A DNA stretch of 50,383 nucleotides from Deltaproteobacteria bacterium (GTDB lineage: Bacteria > Bdellovibrionota_C > UBA2361 > JANWWW01): positions 1 through 50,383 of the forward strand of contig JANWWW010000004.1 of NCBI GenBank assembly GCA_025055295.1. The letters are read 5' to 3'. Within the stretch, counting starts at the first letter, position 1. Each line of letters begins with the position of its first letter. Of the stretch, positions 38,849 through 48,805 are shown one piece after another. The translations under genes were made by a program, and so were the position numbers. The notes under the pieces were generated by a model. That model did no database searches. It was not told where the DNA came from and worked only from the letters and a program-made list of their open reading frames with translations.

Positions 38849-39723
38849 AAATCATCTTTTGCGGGAACACGGATTTTTCTTGCAGGGTGCTAGAAGTTTT
38901 ATCCAAAAATTTCGATGTTATGGTCATAACGAAGAAAAATTCCGTGGTGGAAAAAGTTGCGCTCGAAAAAGGAATACTAACAATTTCAACGCTCTCTCTG
39001 AAAAAAGAGATATTTCATATTTTGCCGCAAGTTGAACAACCTGACTTTATTTTGTCGTGTGATTTTGGATTGTTTATCCCACGGGAGCTTTTTGCTAGAC
39101 CCCGTATAGAAAGCATAAATGTTCACACGAGCCTTCTGCCAAAATACAGAGGGCCAGCTCCAATACAAAGAGCCATAATGAACGGCGAAAGCAAGACCGG
39201 CATAACTTATATAAAAATTTCCGAAAAAGTAGACGCAGGAGATATTTACGCTTCCTATGAAATTAATCTGTCTCAAAGTCTTATTTATTCGGAAGTTAGG
39301 GAAGAATTAATCTCGCTTACGTGTAATACAATTTGTTTTGTAATCAGCAGCATAGCCAGAGGGTCTTTAAAGCCAAGTCCTCAGGACGAAGCGGGAGCGA
39401 CTTATGCTCCAAAAATCACCCCTGAAGAGGAAAAACTGGAATTGAAAAACGCGCTAGCAACTCTTCGGCATATTCACGCTCTCAGCTATAATCCAGGGGC
39501 TTATGTTATTTTTCGTGGAAGACGGCTGAAGATTTTAAGGTGTAAACTTGCTGAAGTATCGGTTGAACCCGGCTGGCTTGCTGTTTTCGACAAGAGAATA
39601 TTTCTTGGTTGCAGTGATCAACCAATCGAAATTTTGGAATGCCAAACCGAGGGGGGTAGAAGGTTGTCCGGCTTGGATTTTGTTAATGGATATCATAAAC
39701 TTCTTCCTTCCAAAGTTTTATGA
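38845..39723 (+). CDS. fmt: Methionyl-tRNA formyltransferase
   Basis: 'SINVHTSLLPKYRGPAPIQRAIMNGESKTGITYIKISEKVDAGDIYAS'. Confidence 0.96.
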   Translation: MKIIFCGNTDFSCRVLEVLSKNFDVMVITKKNSVVEKVALEKGILTISTLSLKKEIFHILPQVEQPDFILSCDFGLFIPRELFARPRIESINVHTSLLPKYRGPAPIQRAIMNGESKTGITYIKISEKVDAGDIYASYEINLSQSLIYSEVREELISLTCNTICFVISSIARGSLKPSPQDEAGATYAPKITPEEEKLELKNALATLRHIHALSYNPGAYVIFRGRRLKILRCKLAEVSVEPGWLAVFDKRIFLGCSDQPIEILECQTEGGRRLSGLDFVNGYHKLLPSKVL

Positions 39724-40319
39724 AAGTGCTACCAAGTTTATTGGCAGGCGATCTAGGAGCAGTGAGTACAATTTTAAAAAAACATAAAATCTCAATCTGC
39801 CATTTCGATGTTATGGATGGACACTTTGTGCCAGAGATTTCATTCGGTTCATTTTTAGCTAAGTGTCTTGTCGGAAGCAACCCAGAGACAAAACTTGATG
39901 TTCATTTGATGGTTTCCAATCCAGTCTGGCAAATCAGCCATTTTGCGGGTTTGGATAATGTTTACAGAATCTTTTTTCATTGGGAAGTTGCTTCTCATCA
40001 CAAGAGGTTGCTTGAAAAAATAAGGTCTTACAAGAAGTTGGCTGGTATTGCTTTAAATCCGGAGACCAGCCCTGAACTAGTGAGCTGGGTGTTAGAGTTT
40101 GTTGACTCTGTATGTGTTATGTCTGTGTCCCCGGGATATTCGGGACAAAGTTTTATCGAAAGCGCGTATTCAAAAGTTAAGTGGTTAGCCGACGAAAGGC
40201 AAAAAAAAAATTTAAGGTTTTCAATAGTTGTTGATGGCGGAGTGACGGAGGAAATAGCCAAAAAACTAGAACAAATGGGTGTTGATGAATGTGTAATGGG
40301 AACAAGTTTTTTTAAATGA
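39720..40319 (+). CDS. rpe: Ribulose-phosphate 3-epimerase
   Basis: 'MKVLPSLLAGDLGAV', 'HFDVMDGHFVPEISFG', 'DVHLMVSNP', 'VCVMSVSPGYSGQSFIESAYSKV', 'VVDGGVTEE'. Confidence 0.95.
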   Translation: MKVLPSLLAGDLGAVSTILKKHKISICHFDVMDGHFVPEISFGSFLAKCLVGSNPETKLDVHLMVSNPVWQISHFAGLDNVYRIFFHWEVASHHKRLLEKIRSYKKLAGIALNPETSPELVSWVLEFVDSVCVMSVSPGYSGQSFIESAYSKVKWLADERQKKNLRFSIVVDGGVTEEIAKKLEQMGVDECVMGTSFFK

Positions 40320-40873
40320 ATTTGGGGTCAATCTTTTTTATTTACCTGATAGGCGCTTTTCCAACAGGCATAATTGTTTCGCGGCTACGTGGAATAGACG
40401 TGACAAAATCGGGAAGCGGAAATGTTGGGGCTACAAATGTTGCGCGAGTTCTGGGTTTTAAGTTTGGCTTACTGGTTTTGTTCATCGATATCATGAAAGG
40501 CTTGATTGGGACATGGTTAGGCAGACATTTTGGTTTGCAGGAAGCCCTAGGTTGTTTGGTATCTGTTCTGGGTCATGTTGTATCTCTTCCTTACCTTTTG
40601 AAAGGGGGGAAAGGCGTGGCCACATTTATAGGTGGATTAATTTGTGTAAATTTTTTTTATTTTGTGATTTTTTTAGTTTCCTTCATCCTGTTTTTTTTAC
40701 CTTCGAGGATAGTTTCGCTTAGCTGTTTAGTTTCAGTTTGGATTGTTATTTTATTTTGGTTCAGTTCATCGTATTCTTTCATACCTTTTGTGATCGCCTG
40801 TGTGATTACTGTCGCGCACACAAAAAACATCATTCGGTTGATACAAAAAAAAGAACCTAAGTTTAACTTGTGA
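40316..40873 (+). CDS. plsY: Glycerol-3-phosphate acyltransferase PlsY
   Basis: 'IGAFPTGIIVSRLRGIDVTKSGSGNVGATNVARVLG', 'GHVVSLPYLLKGGKGVATFIGG'. Confidence 0.95.
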   Translation: MNLGSIFFIYLIGAFPTGIIVSRLRGIDVTKSGSGNVGATNVARVLGFKFGLLVLFIDIMKGLIGTWLGRHFGLQEALGCLVSVLGHVVSLPYLLKGGKGVATFIGGLICVNFFYFVIFLVSFILFFLPSRIVSLSCLVSVWIVILFWFSSSYSFIPFVIACVITVAHTKNIIRLIQKKEPKFNL

Positions 40874-40922
40874 CGATTTTTTTAAATCCAGAAATTTAGT
40901 AGCCTATTAAGAGTGAGGTTAA

Positions 40923-40996
40923 GTCCCCGTAGCTCAGCAGGATAGAGCGCAAGTTTCCTAAACTTGAGGTCGCGCGTTCGAATCGCGCCGGGGACG
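40923..40996 (+). tRNA. tRNA-Arg (anticodon CCT)
   Basis: Acceptor GTCCCCG/CGGGGAC, D-arm TAGCTCAGCAGGATAGAGC, anticodon stem CAAGT/ACTTG with loop TTCCTAA, T-arm GCGCGTTCGAATCGCGC. Confidence 0.95.
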
Positions 40997-41464
40997 TTGA
41001 GAGATCAGTGAGGGTTCTTGTGCTCTTATCGAAACAGGTTTTTGGAGAAAGGACGTTCTAAGGTTTTAGCCGATATTTCTTCTTGGATGATAAGCTTGTG
41101 TTTTGTGAATAGCGTAACAATATTGCTTTAGCTTCGATCTTAACAATCCTTTAACAAAGACCAGTAAAATTTTGTCACTTTGTTTCTTATTTTATTGTTC
41201 GGATCTACAACAACCTCTTGGGTAACGGTACCAGGATTGACCAGAGTATCTGTGGTTGAAAATAACACTACCTAAGATTTGTTGCTCCTAGCTGGGGGAC
41301 CACTGCCCTAACAAGCTAAAGATTCAATATTTTTCTGATTTTAACGATAAATTTCTGAATTATTTTTAACACACTTAGATTATCTTCAATAATCAAAAAG
41401 TCATTGATTGTGGAGTTAGGCGCGAATTTGACTAAGGTCACCAGAGGGTTTATAAATAAGAGTT

Positions 41465-43030
41465 ATGCATGAAGAGCGTGTAACGAAGCAAACGTCAGTC
41501 AGCTTTCATCCTGAAATTCCAAAAGATTTTGCTGATCAGCTCCTTGACCAGCTTGATGATATTCTTACCCATCTGGCTTCTGCCGGGCTACGGGTAAGCT
41601 TTGGCCTTAAAGGCAGAACAAATAATGAAGGTGAGTTCCCTGCCCAAATTTCACTTGGAGATGTCATGAAAATTGATACCGTGTCAATCGGCCTTGAGCC
41701 TGATTTCAAGTTGTCACATATCCGACGAACTAAGGAAGTGCTTGAAGGTCATTATTATTTGTATCTCTTGGCTCGAAATGTTGAAAGGTATTTCAGAAAC
41801 CCTGATAAAGATAGATTAGCTTTAATTCTTGATGAACTGGTCGATGAGGAAAGGAAACTTTCTATCATATCTCAGGCAAATTTTTTACATGCAAAGTTAG
41901 CTTCATCATTTGAGGGCAAAGCAGGTCATGCTTGGACGCCTGCTGCTTTGGTAATTGATCTTTTGTGCAGTCAAATTTTGTGCCAACGAGGCTTTCGAGT
42001 AAAAGGTAAAGCCGGTCTGGCTTCGGCCAACGTCTCGGATTTTATTGTTAGTAGCGTCTCGAAGCTTGATGATTGCGTCTACGTGGAACTTGACCTTCTT
42101 GGAATGGGACCAATGATTGAAATTAGTTTAAACGAACGGATCCGTGAACCAGAATTAACTGCCGGTGGCTTGTTAGTTTTTTCTCAACGAGAGCTGATCA
42201 AGCTTTTGCTGCATGCAAACGCCAATTTACCACCGTTACTTAGATTGCCGCCCTCAGAGATTATGAAGTTCTTTCCATTATTCTTAGCAAACTTGCTTGT
42301 TAATCATAAAAACAACCCCAAAGATTTGGTTGCGAAAAGTATTAAGTACAATCTGCATACATGGATCTTTATTCAGTACTGTTATCGCCAACACTACATT
42401 GGGCACGGAAGTGAAAAGAATTCTTCAGAAACTGCTCAGGTTCTTAAACCAAGTTCTTTTCTGGAGAGAATTTTAAATGAACAGAGCTTAACGGGATCAA
42501 TTGAAGCTCAATCTAAAACTTGGTTTATTATCCACCATTTAAGGCGCCTTTTAAGAGAGCCTGATTTATATACGTTATCTTTGCTTGAGCAGAACATATT
42601 TGGAGCTGCCTTATCAGCATACATACAAGGTGAGGAGGTTTTATGGATGACAGACGCAATATATGTTGTTGGTTTATTGTTGCAAAAAGCGGAAGGAATT
42701 CAGGGAGACTCCGTGATGGAACACTGGCAACAATACATTAACGACGTTAAAAAGTTGGGTTTACCCAGTTCGGACATAGAAGTAAAACGGACTCTGATCA
42801 GGCGACTATTCCGGCCGTTGTTTGATCTAGCCCAAAATCCTCGCCAATTCAAAAGACGTGTTAAACAAATTTTGGATGAAAATTTCAGCTTCTCCATTTG
42901 TCCAAAAGAGGAACAAGAAATTCGACGCAAGGTGGAGAGGGTTTACAAGAGTGTCACACGGGTAATAAGGCTGGAAGTGCCTAGCAGTTTTGATTCCCAC
43001 AGCAATTTTTCGGGTCAACTTTTAAATTAG
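41465..43030 (+). CDS. Large hypothetical protein
   Basis: 521-aa ORF, long uninterrupted, no recognised family. Confidence 0.7.
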   Translation: MHEERVTKQTSVSFHPEIPKDFADQLLDQLDDILTHLASAGLRVSFGLKGRTNNEGEFPAQISLGDVMKIDTVSIGLEPDFKLSHIRRTKEVLEGHYYLYLLARNVERYFRNPDKDRLALILDELVDEERKLSIISQANFLHAKLASSFEGKAGHAWTPAALVIDLLCSQILCQRGFRVKGKAGLASANVSDFIVSSVSKLDDCVYVELDLLGMGPMIEISLNERIREPELTAGGLLVFSQRELIKLLLHANANLPPLLRLPPSEIMKFFPLFLANLLVNHKNNPKDLVAKSIKYNLHTWIFIQYCYRQHYIGHGSEKNSSETAQVLKPSSFLERILNEQSLTGSIEAQSKTWFIIHHLRRLLREPDLYTLSLLEQNIFGAALSAYIQGEEVLWMTDAIYVVGLLLQKAEGIQGDSVMEHWQQYINDVKKLGLPSSDIEVKRTLIRRLFRPLFDLAQNPRQFKRRVKQILDENFSFSICPKEEQEIRRKVERVYKSVTRVIRLEVPSSFDSHSNFSGQLLN

Positions 43031-43245
43031 CTTAGGAGGCTTTTGAATGTTAATTGGTGTCGAGGATACAAAAAAAAATCAGTTATCCAGGTTAACTGTC
43101 CAGTTTCATAAGTAAATCCTACGTATTCCCCATAAACGAATTTCTTTTTGCTGTGCAACTTAAACATCAACTATTGGGCTTGATGAAAAACCTAATCTTA
43201 AAACAAGGTACTAAAAAAATGTGCGTTTTACTAATTCGCTATTTT

Positions 43246-43306
43246 GGGCTTTGTTCGAAATTCCAACCCAAAGCTGAATTTTGAAAAAAGCCCCTAATTC
43301 TTTTTT
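43246..43306 (+). terminator. Terminator-like inverted repeat with an alternative overlapping hairpin, downstream of the 521-aa ORF
   Basis: GGGCTTT (43246-43252) / AAAGCCC (43287-43293) followed by TAATTCTTTTTT; competing GCTTTG (43248-43253) / CAAAGC (43269-43274). Confidence 0.3.
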
Positions 43307-43658
43307 CTGTTCTAATACGGCTTACCTAACCTACGGGCTTAATTACTGACACTATGAGATGATTTCTGTCTTTCTTCTAGGAGATAGAGTGTTGGAGTGT
43401 TTTTGTGTTGTTTGCTTCACAGTTTGAAACCTACTCACTACCTGACGTGCATTACACCTAGGTTTTCCAATCACACGTCTTAGAATTTCGTGTTTTCGGT
43501 CGGCCCGTATAAAGAGTTTAAAATGGTCACAAGATCGTCGTGGAAAAGACTCTTGAGCCTGTTAAATCACGCAAAATGACCTCAAACCGGTTCAGGATGA
43601 AAGTTCAAATAACGTTTTACGAAAAAATGGTTTTCGAGCCCTTTTTTCTCCTAGAATC

Positions 43659-45698
43659 TCAAACAATTCCTAAAATTTTGCCAAAGTCGTAATCAGGTAC
43701 GAATTTTAGGATCTCGTTTGGATTTTGTCCATTTCTGCAAGCCTCAGTTTTTCTTGCGAGGTCAACTAGTAAGGAGTAATATCTGAGGGGATGAGAAAAT
43801 GGATTGACCCTGGTATCACCGTTCGATTCGTTGCCCTCGAATCGCAACAGGCTGTCTAATAACCTACCCTCCTCGGAAACAACCATTATTTCTAGCCCGC
43901 TTCCTGATTGCAATTGATGACCAATTGGGTTGGCAAGGTCAACGACGGCATATTGCTCACTTAAATCTTGGTTCTCACTGGTGTGACCCTCAAAGAATAA
44001 CGGCGTTCGAATGTACTGCGCTAAGGCTCGCCCAAAAACCTCCTGCGCATGATGGTTATCCGGAACAATAATTTTCCCTCTAATAAGATCGGGTATCATC
44101 CCGTCATCAAAAGTTAAACTGGCTATTCTAATTTTTAAATCCTCAGGTTTGTTTAATCGTCTTCTCATTAATTTAAGTACAGCACTCAATGTCGGTTTAA
44201 CATCCCAAGCGACGTGAATCTTTTCGTAAGTTTCCCTGTCATTTTTGTAAAACTCTTTCAATATCCGCCTTAACCGTTCCTCATAGCAAAGTGAGACTAC
44301 CCATGCTAGTTCTAGCCCCCAACTCTCACCTAGGTCGAGCCTATCAGGTGCTTCACCGAGCATCCTTAAAATGAGGCTCTCCATTTGCGATCTATAAAAT
44401 TCCGCTAGCTCTGGAAACATGAAATACATTAAGAGTTCTCCCACTACTCTGTCTATTTTGTCCGCAAACAAATGACAAAAGCCTTTGGTTTCATAACGAC
44501 CGTGATGAGACAAAAGGTAGAGAATCATTCCCAATCTACAGCTGCCTACTTCGTCGGCTCGGGTTTCTGTGAATGGATTTATAACCAGCAGAATGTCTTC
44601 AACGGTCAACTCTTCAAAACTTTTTTCAAATCTAAAAGAGCCTGCGTTTAATTTTACGAAGGTATACCCTACTAACAAACTAAAAGCTAAAAGTTGTCGT
44701 TCTTGTTTTGTTAACTCGCTAAACATGGGGCCATTCAAGTTTTCAATTTCGTTAACGATCAGGCGGAATTGGGCTCCTAAGTTATGCATAGCTTGATTAA
44801 TTTCTTTGTCGGTCGGATGATTAATATTAATGGCTATATTTCTGATAAAGCTTTTTAGACCTTCAAGGCAACATGTTGATTGAGTTGAAAGCACACCTTT
44901 AAAAAGGTAAGAGAGCCTATCAGCAAGTTCAGGGCGAGAAGGCGCTGTCATGCTTAATACACAGTAGGATAGCGCGTCAAAGATTTGTTCACATACTGCG
45001 TGACCTTGTTCACTCAAAAACCGGTATAAAAAAGCGTAATTTTTTAGCACTCTGATCACATCGTCTCCCTTTTTAGGAGAGTATTTCCCCTTTTTTGCGA
45101 AAGGTCTCAACGTACTGTCGAATAAGCTTTTCAACAGAGAGTTCAAATCCCGAGGGCTATAGCACGCAAGGTGTAAAAACGTGTTTGAGTCAATTAAAAG
45201 TTTCAACTTAAAGGCTTGGGTTTGCGGTTCATCAAGCTCTGAATTTGATTTGACCAGAAGATATACAGATCGCTGGCTATCTCCTGAATTGAGACCTAGG
45301 ACCGATGACTTTACGAGAATATCGTATATAGGTTGGGGAACAAATTCGATCTCCAAAGCAATGCCATCCTCAAACCAATCGGCAAGAGCTCTTTGAAGCT
45401 GAGCTTTAAAGCCACCTAGCACAAAATGAACAAGATCGGTAAAACCAAGCCTACCTGAAGGGATAAGTGTTCTTGGAACAAGCCCCATGTTCAAAAGCTC
45501 ACTGGCTTTTCCTCCAATCTGGCTTAAGTGATGAGAGCCCCGATTACCGTTGGAAATTACAAATTGACCTTCTAGATAATGGTTTCTAATCGCTCGAACA
45601 AATTCTTCCCAGGTTACCGGCTCAAGTAACGGCAATATCCATGAGCCTGAAATTTCTTGATGACGGGACCCCTGGTGATTAAACAAGCCTGACAACAT
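43659..45698 (-). CDS. Large hypothetical protein
   Basis: 679-aa uninterrupted ORF, mostly helical-looking, no recognised family. Confidence 0.7.
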   Translation of the reverse strand: MLSGLFNHQGSRHQEISGSWILPLLEPVTWEEFVRAIRNHYLEGQFVISNGNRGSHHLSQIGGKASELLNMGLVPRTLIPSGRLGFTDLVHFVLGGFKAQLQRALADWFEDGIALEIEFVPQPIYDILVKSSVLGLNSGDSQRSVYLLVKSNSELDEPQTQAFKLKLLIDSNTFLHLACYSPRDLNSLLKSLFDSTLRPFAKKGKYSPKKGDDVIRVLKNYAFLYRFLSEQGHAVCEQIFDALSYCVLSMTAPSRPELADRLSYLFKGVLSTQSTCCLEGLKSFIRNIAININHPTDKEINQAMHNLGAQFRLIVNEIENLNGPMFSELTKQERQLLAFSLLVGYTFVKLNAGSFRFEKSFEELTVEDILLVINPFTETRADEVGSCRLGMILYLLSHHGRYETKGFCHLFADKIDRVVGELLMYFMFPELAEFYRSQMESLILRMLGEAPDRLDLGESWGLELAWVVSLCYEERLRRILKEFYKNDRETYEKIHVAWDVKPTLSAVLKLMRRRLNKPEDLKIRIASLTFDDGMIPDLIRGKIIVPDNHHAQEVFGRALAQYIRTPLFFEGHTSENQDLSEQYAVVDLANPIGHQLQSGSGLEIMVVSEEGRLLDSLLRFEGNESNGDTRVNPFSHPLRYYSLLVDLARKTEACRNGQNPNEILKFVPDYDFGKILGIV

Positions 45699-46014
45699 CC
45701 CTTTTTTTTAGACAAAAAAAACACTTTGAGGGTTCTTCTATTTTTTATGGTAACATGGAATCACGCTTTGTCAACAAAAAAAATAATTTTTAAATAGGTT
45801 AAAAGTAAATATGTATTCTTTAGCATTGCCAAGCACTTTGATTGAGCCTATTTTTCATTCCAAATTGAACACAATACAAATTTTTTGTCCGCAGTTTTTG
45901 TCGAAAGTCAATTCGATTTCTGCTTGATATCGCATATACAAAACGAACACTATAGATAAGTGTTTAGTAGCCAATAAGAGGGAAAAAAATGTTAATATAG
46001 GGGGTAAGACATCG

Positions 46015-47115
46015 GTGGCAGTATCAAGTAGTTCAAATTTTTACCCTGTGATGATTAAAGTTTTGGTCTGGATTGGGCTTTTTGTGATTCTTTATATTTT
46101 GCGGGGGTTTTTTTCCCTAATATTTCTTACCTTCGTTTTTGCGTATGTTCAATCAAGACTTTCCCAAAAATTGGAATCATTTCTCGGCAACCGTATCCTA
46201 AGTGTCGTCGTTGTCGCTCTTGTGGGTTTAATAATTATTGGGACACTGTCAGCTTTTCTGTTACCCAAAGCAAGAGTTGAAGCCATAACATTTGCAGAAA
46301 AAGCTCCTTCATATCTGAAACAGCTGGACCAATTGCTGGTAAGTTTTTTGCAGAAATATCCGTACTTAACACAAACGCTAGGCGACGGTTACGATGAAGG
46401 ATCTTTAACACTTAAGATTATAGCAAGCTTTCTGGGTTGGGAATTAAACGGCGGTAGTGAAGAGTCAATAAAGCAAAGTGTATCCTTGATTGCGGAATTT
46501 GGAAAAGTTGCTTTGAATGTAGTTTCGGTTTTCTTTCTGTCGCTTTTATTTTCGTTTTTGATAGTGCTTGACATACCAGCATTGCGTGAAGGAATTAAAT
46601 CACTTGAGAATTCAAAACTCAAAAGTGTGTATCACGAGGCCGCTCCCACAATAGGCAAATTTTCCCAGGTTTTGGGTCGCGCTCTTGAAGCCCAGCTTGT
46701 AATCGCTATCGTAAACACAATTCTTACCGGTTTAGGACTTTGGTTTCTTGGGCTTTGGAGAGAGATAACATTTTTGCTTGTTATTGTGTTTTTCTGTAGT
46801 TTTATTCCGGTTGCAGGTGTTTTCATTAGCTCAACCCCGATATGCCTAATCGCGTTGCAGGAAGGAGGATTTTATTTAGTCTTTTTAACAATTTTACTAA
46901 TTACCATTGTTCATATTATTGAAGCCTATATTTTAAACCCGAGAATTTATGGCCATCATTTACGAATGAACCCCGTTCTTGTACTAATAATTCTTACCAT
47001 AGGCGGGAAATTGTTTGGCATCTGGGGTTTAATCCTTGGTGTACCTGTAGCGAATTACATTTTTCAGTATGCTATAAGGGATAACGCGGAAGAACAGCAA
47101 ACGAAGCTTTGTTAA
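46015..47115 (+). CDS. AI-2E family / PerM-type transporter
   Basis: Multi-TM; 'FFCSFIPVAGVFISSTPICLIALQEGGFYLVFLTILLITIVHIIEAYILNPRIYGHHLRMNPVLVLIILTIGGKLFGIWGLILGVPVANYI'; GTG start. Confidence 0.92.
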   Translation: MAVSSSSNFYPVMIKVLVWIGLFVILYILRGFFSLIFLTFVFAYVQSRLSQKLESFLGNRILSVVVVALVGLIIIGTLSAFLLPKARVEAITFAEKAPSYLKQLDQLLVSFLQKYPYLTQTLGDGYDEGSLTLKIIASFLGWELNGGSEESIKQSVSLIAEFGKVALNVVSVFFLSLLFSFLIVLDIPALREGIKSLENSKLKSVYHEAAPTIGKFSQVLGRALEAQLVIAIVNTILTGLGLWFLGLWREITFLLVIVFFCSFIPVAGVFISSTPICLIALQEGGFYLVFLTILLITIVHIIEAYILNPRIYGHHLRMNPVLVLIILTIGGKLFGIWGLILGVPVANYIFQYAIRDNAEEQQTKLC

Positions 47116-47225
47116 AAGGGCTCGTAAACTGGACAAGATACACAGTTGAATGCAAATCTGTAAGCATCACGAAAAGTATTAACTATAAATGGAAATGATT
47201 GGATCATAGTAGGAATACGGGATAA

Positions 47226-47272
47226 GCCAGGGCGACTGAGTGGTAGACGCGTATGCTTAGTAGCATGGGAGC
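47226..47272 (+). other. tRNA-Leu-like fragment (degraded)
   Basis: GCCAGGGCGACTGAGTGGTAGACGCGTATGCTTAGTAGCATGG resembles acceptor 5' side, D-arm and anticodon arm of a class II tRNA, but no T-arm or 3' acceptor strand found. Confidence 0.25.
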
Positions 47273-47794
47273 GGTTTAAAAAAAATAGGTTTTCTCCAAA
47301 ATTCCAGCAATCGTCGTGGATAAGCCATTCAAAGAAAAAGCTTCAAGTCCCCCAACAATTCTTTTAAAACCGGGTCCTCTGCAACGCGTAGGATTTGAGG
47401 ATTTCGACAGTAACTGCACTATATCACGGTCTGGCAAACCCTTTTACTTTAATCAAGCATTCGGTGTGAATTATTGTTCGAGAATTTTTTAAACTCTCCC
47501 ACGTTGCCACTAATTCCATGATTCATATTAAGGGTACACTGTTAAATTCTCAAATGCGACGTAAGTGTTTATTGATTAGGATCGCCGAAAATTTTGGTTG
47601 AGAACAATAATTGTCGCTGGAATGCTTAGGTATTTAAAGACCGGATAAATGAATAAGGTCGTTTGGCATTCGTGCAGTTCTTCTGTAATTCAGAAATTTA
47701 AAATAAATTACCTAGATCGGTCTCGAAGTTATTCAATCACCAAAAGATTCCAGTGGCGGATTTAAAAACTAAAAAAACAACGCGGAAAAACTAT

Positions 47795-48805
47795 TCATAA
47801 AAGAACTAATCTACCTTTTTTGCCTTCGCTCAAGTTGTTATTTTGATTAAATTTTTGGTTGTCATTCGAAAGAAGATGCGAACGAATTTTTGAGACCAGT
47901 ATATGAATTTTTTTTGCATAAAGTTTATCCGTGGCATATCTGCCCCAACCATCTTTGCGTTTACAGTCTGACGCCAAAAATTCCTCAGCTCTTTTATGAT
48001 ATTTGGTGCTTAACAATCTGCAGTATGCTTCAACGCCTTCCTCGAAACTCTTATATTCGATGGTGCCTCCCTCATCTGTTATCCCTACATTGAAAATGTT
48101 ACGCAATCTTGCTCCGATTCCCACAGTGCCAAAGCGTGTCTCTAAGATAGCCTGTGCTAGTGCTAACGTAGGATCTACGTTATATTTCGCGCAAATTTCC
48201 AAAAACGTTCTCACTGAGATAGGTGGATTCCCCCCTGTTATGTCAAGGCATATCTCCTCAAATTTTTGGTAAAGATGTCGATTGGTTAAAATCTCCTTGG
48301 CTGAGAATGAGCGAGGAAGTCTTTTTGTAACTTTATATCTGCTAAGGCAGGTAGTTGCTTTTATCTCTCTTAACCTTCGATACTCCGCTTCGGATAGAAG
48401 TGGAAAGTACCGCCTTTCAAATTCTTTCTTTCCTAGGTTCCTCGATGGGTTTACAGGGTCAAAAAAGTAACGGGAAAAGAACACCCTAAACATTTCGGTT
48501 CCAATTATACCGTCTGGTTTAATTCCATGTTTTATTTGAAAGTCTTTAATCAGGTTTTCAAATTTTGGATTGCTTTTAAAAGAGCCGGTAACTAGCATGG
48601 AACTGTATTTCTTTCTGAGGTCTGGGCAAGTCATTGCCCAAGCTTTGAGTTGGATCTGCCAAAAACGCACTATCTCGCCTGTATGGTTGTGTTTGGCTGA
48701 TACAAATCCATGACGGTTGTTAAGCACTTGATTTTCAAATAAATCGACTTTTAGTTGTGTTGCCCACGGGTATGAAATTACGAGACTTAGAACAGTACTG
48801 CTCAT
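47795..48805 (-). CDS. Peptidoglycan-binding domain plus glucosaminidase-like domain protein (putative muramidase/lysin)
   Basis: 'FENLIKDFQIKHGIKPDGIIGTEMF' (PG_binding_1 pattern); 'FLEICAKYNVDPTLALAQAILETRFGTVGIGARLRNIFNVGITDEGG...YKSFEEGVEAYCRLL...GWGRYATDKLYAKKI' (glucosaminidase pattern). Confidence 0.82.
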   Translation of the reverse strand: MSSTVLSLVISYPWATQLKVDLFENQVLNNRHGFVSAKHNHTGEIVRFWQIQLKAWAMTCPDLRKKYSSMLVTGSFKSNPKFENLIKDFQIKHGIKPDGIIGTEMFRVFFSRYFFDPVNPSRNLGKKEFERRYFPLLSEAEYRRLREIKATTCLSRYKVTKRLPRSFSAKEILTNRHLYQKFEEICLDITGGNPPISVRTFLEICAKYNVDPTLALAQAILETRFGTVGIGARLRNIFNVGITDEGGTIEYKSFEEGVEAYCRLLSTKYHKRAEEFLASDCKRKDGWGRYATDKLYAKKIHILVSKIRSHLLSNDNQKFNQNNNLSEGKKGRLVLL

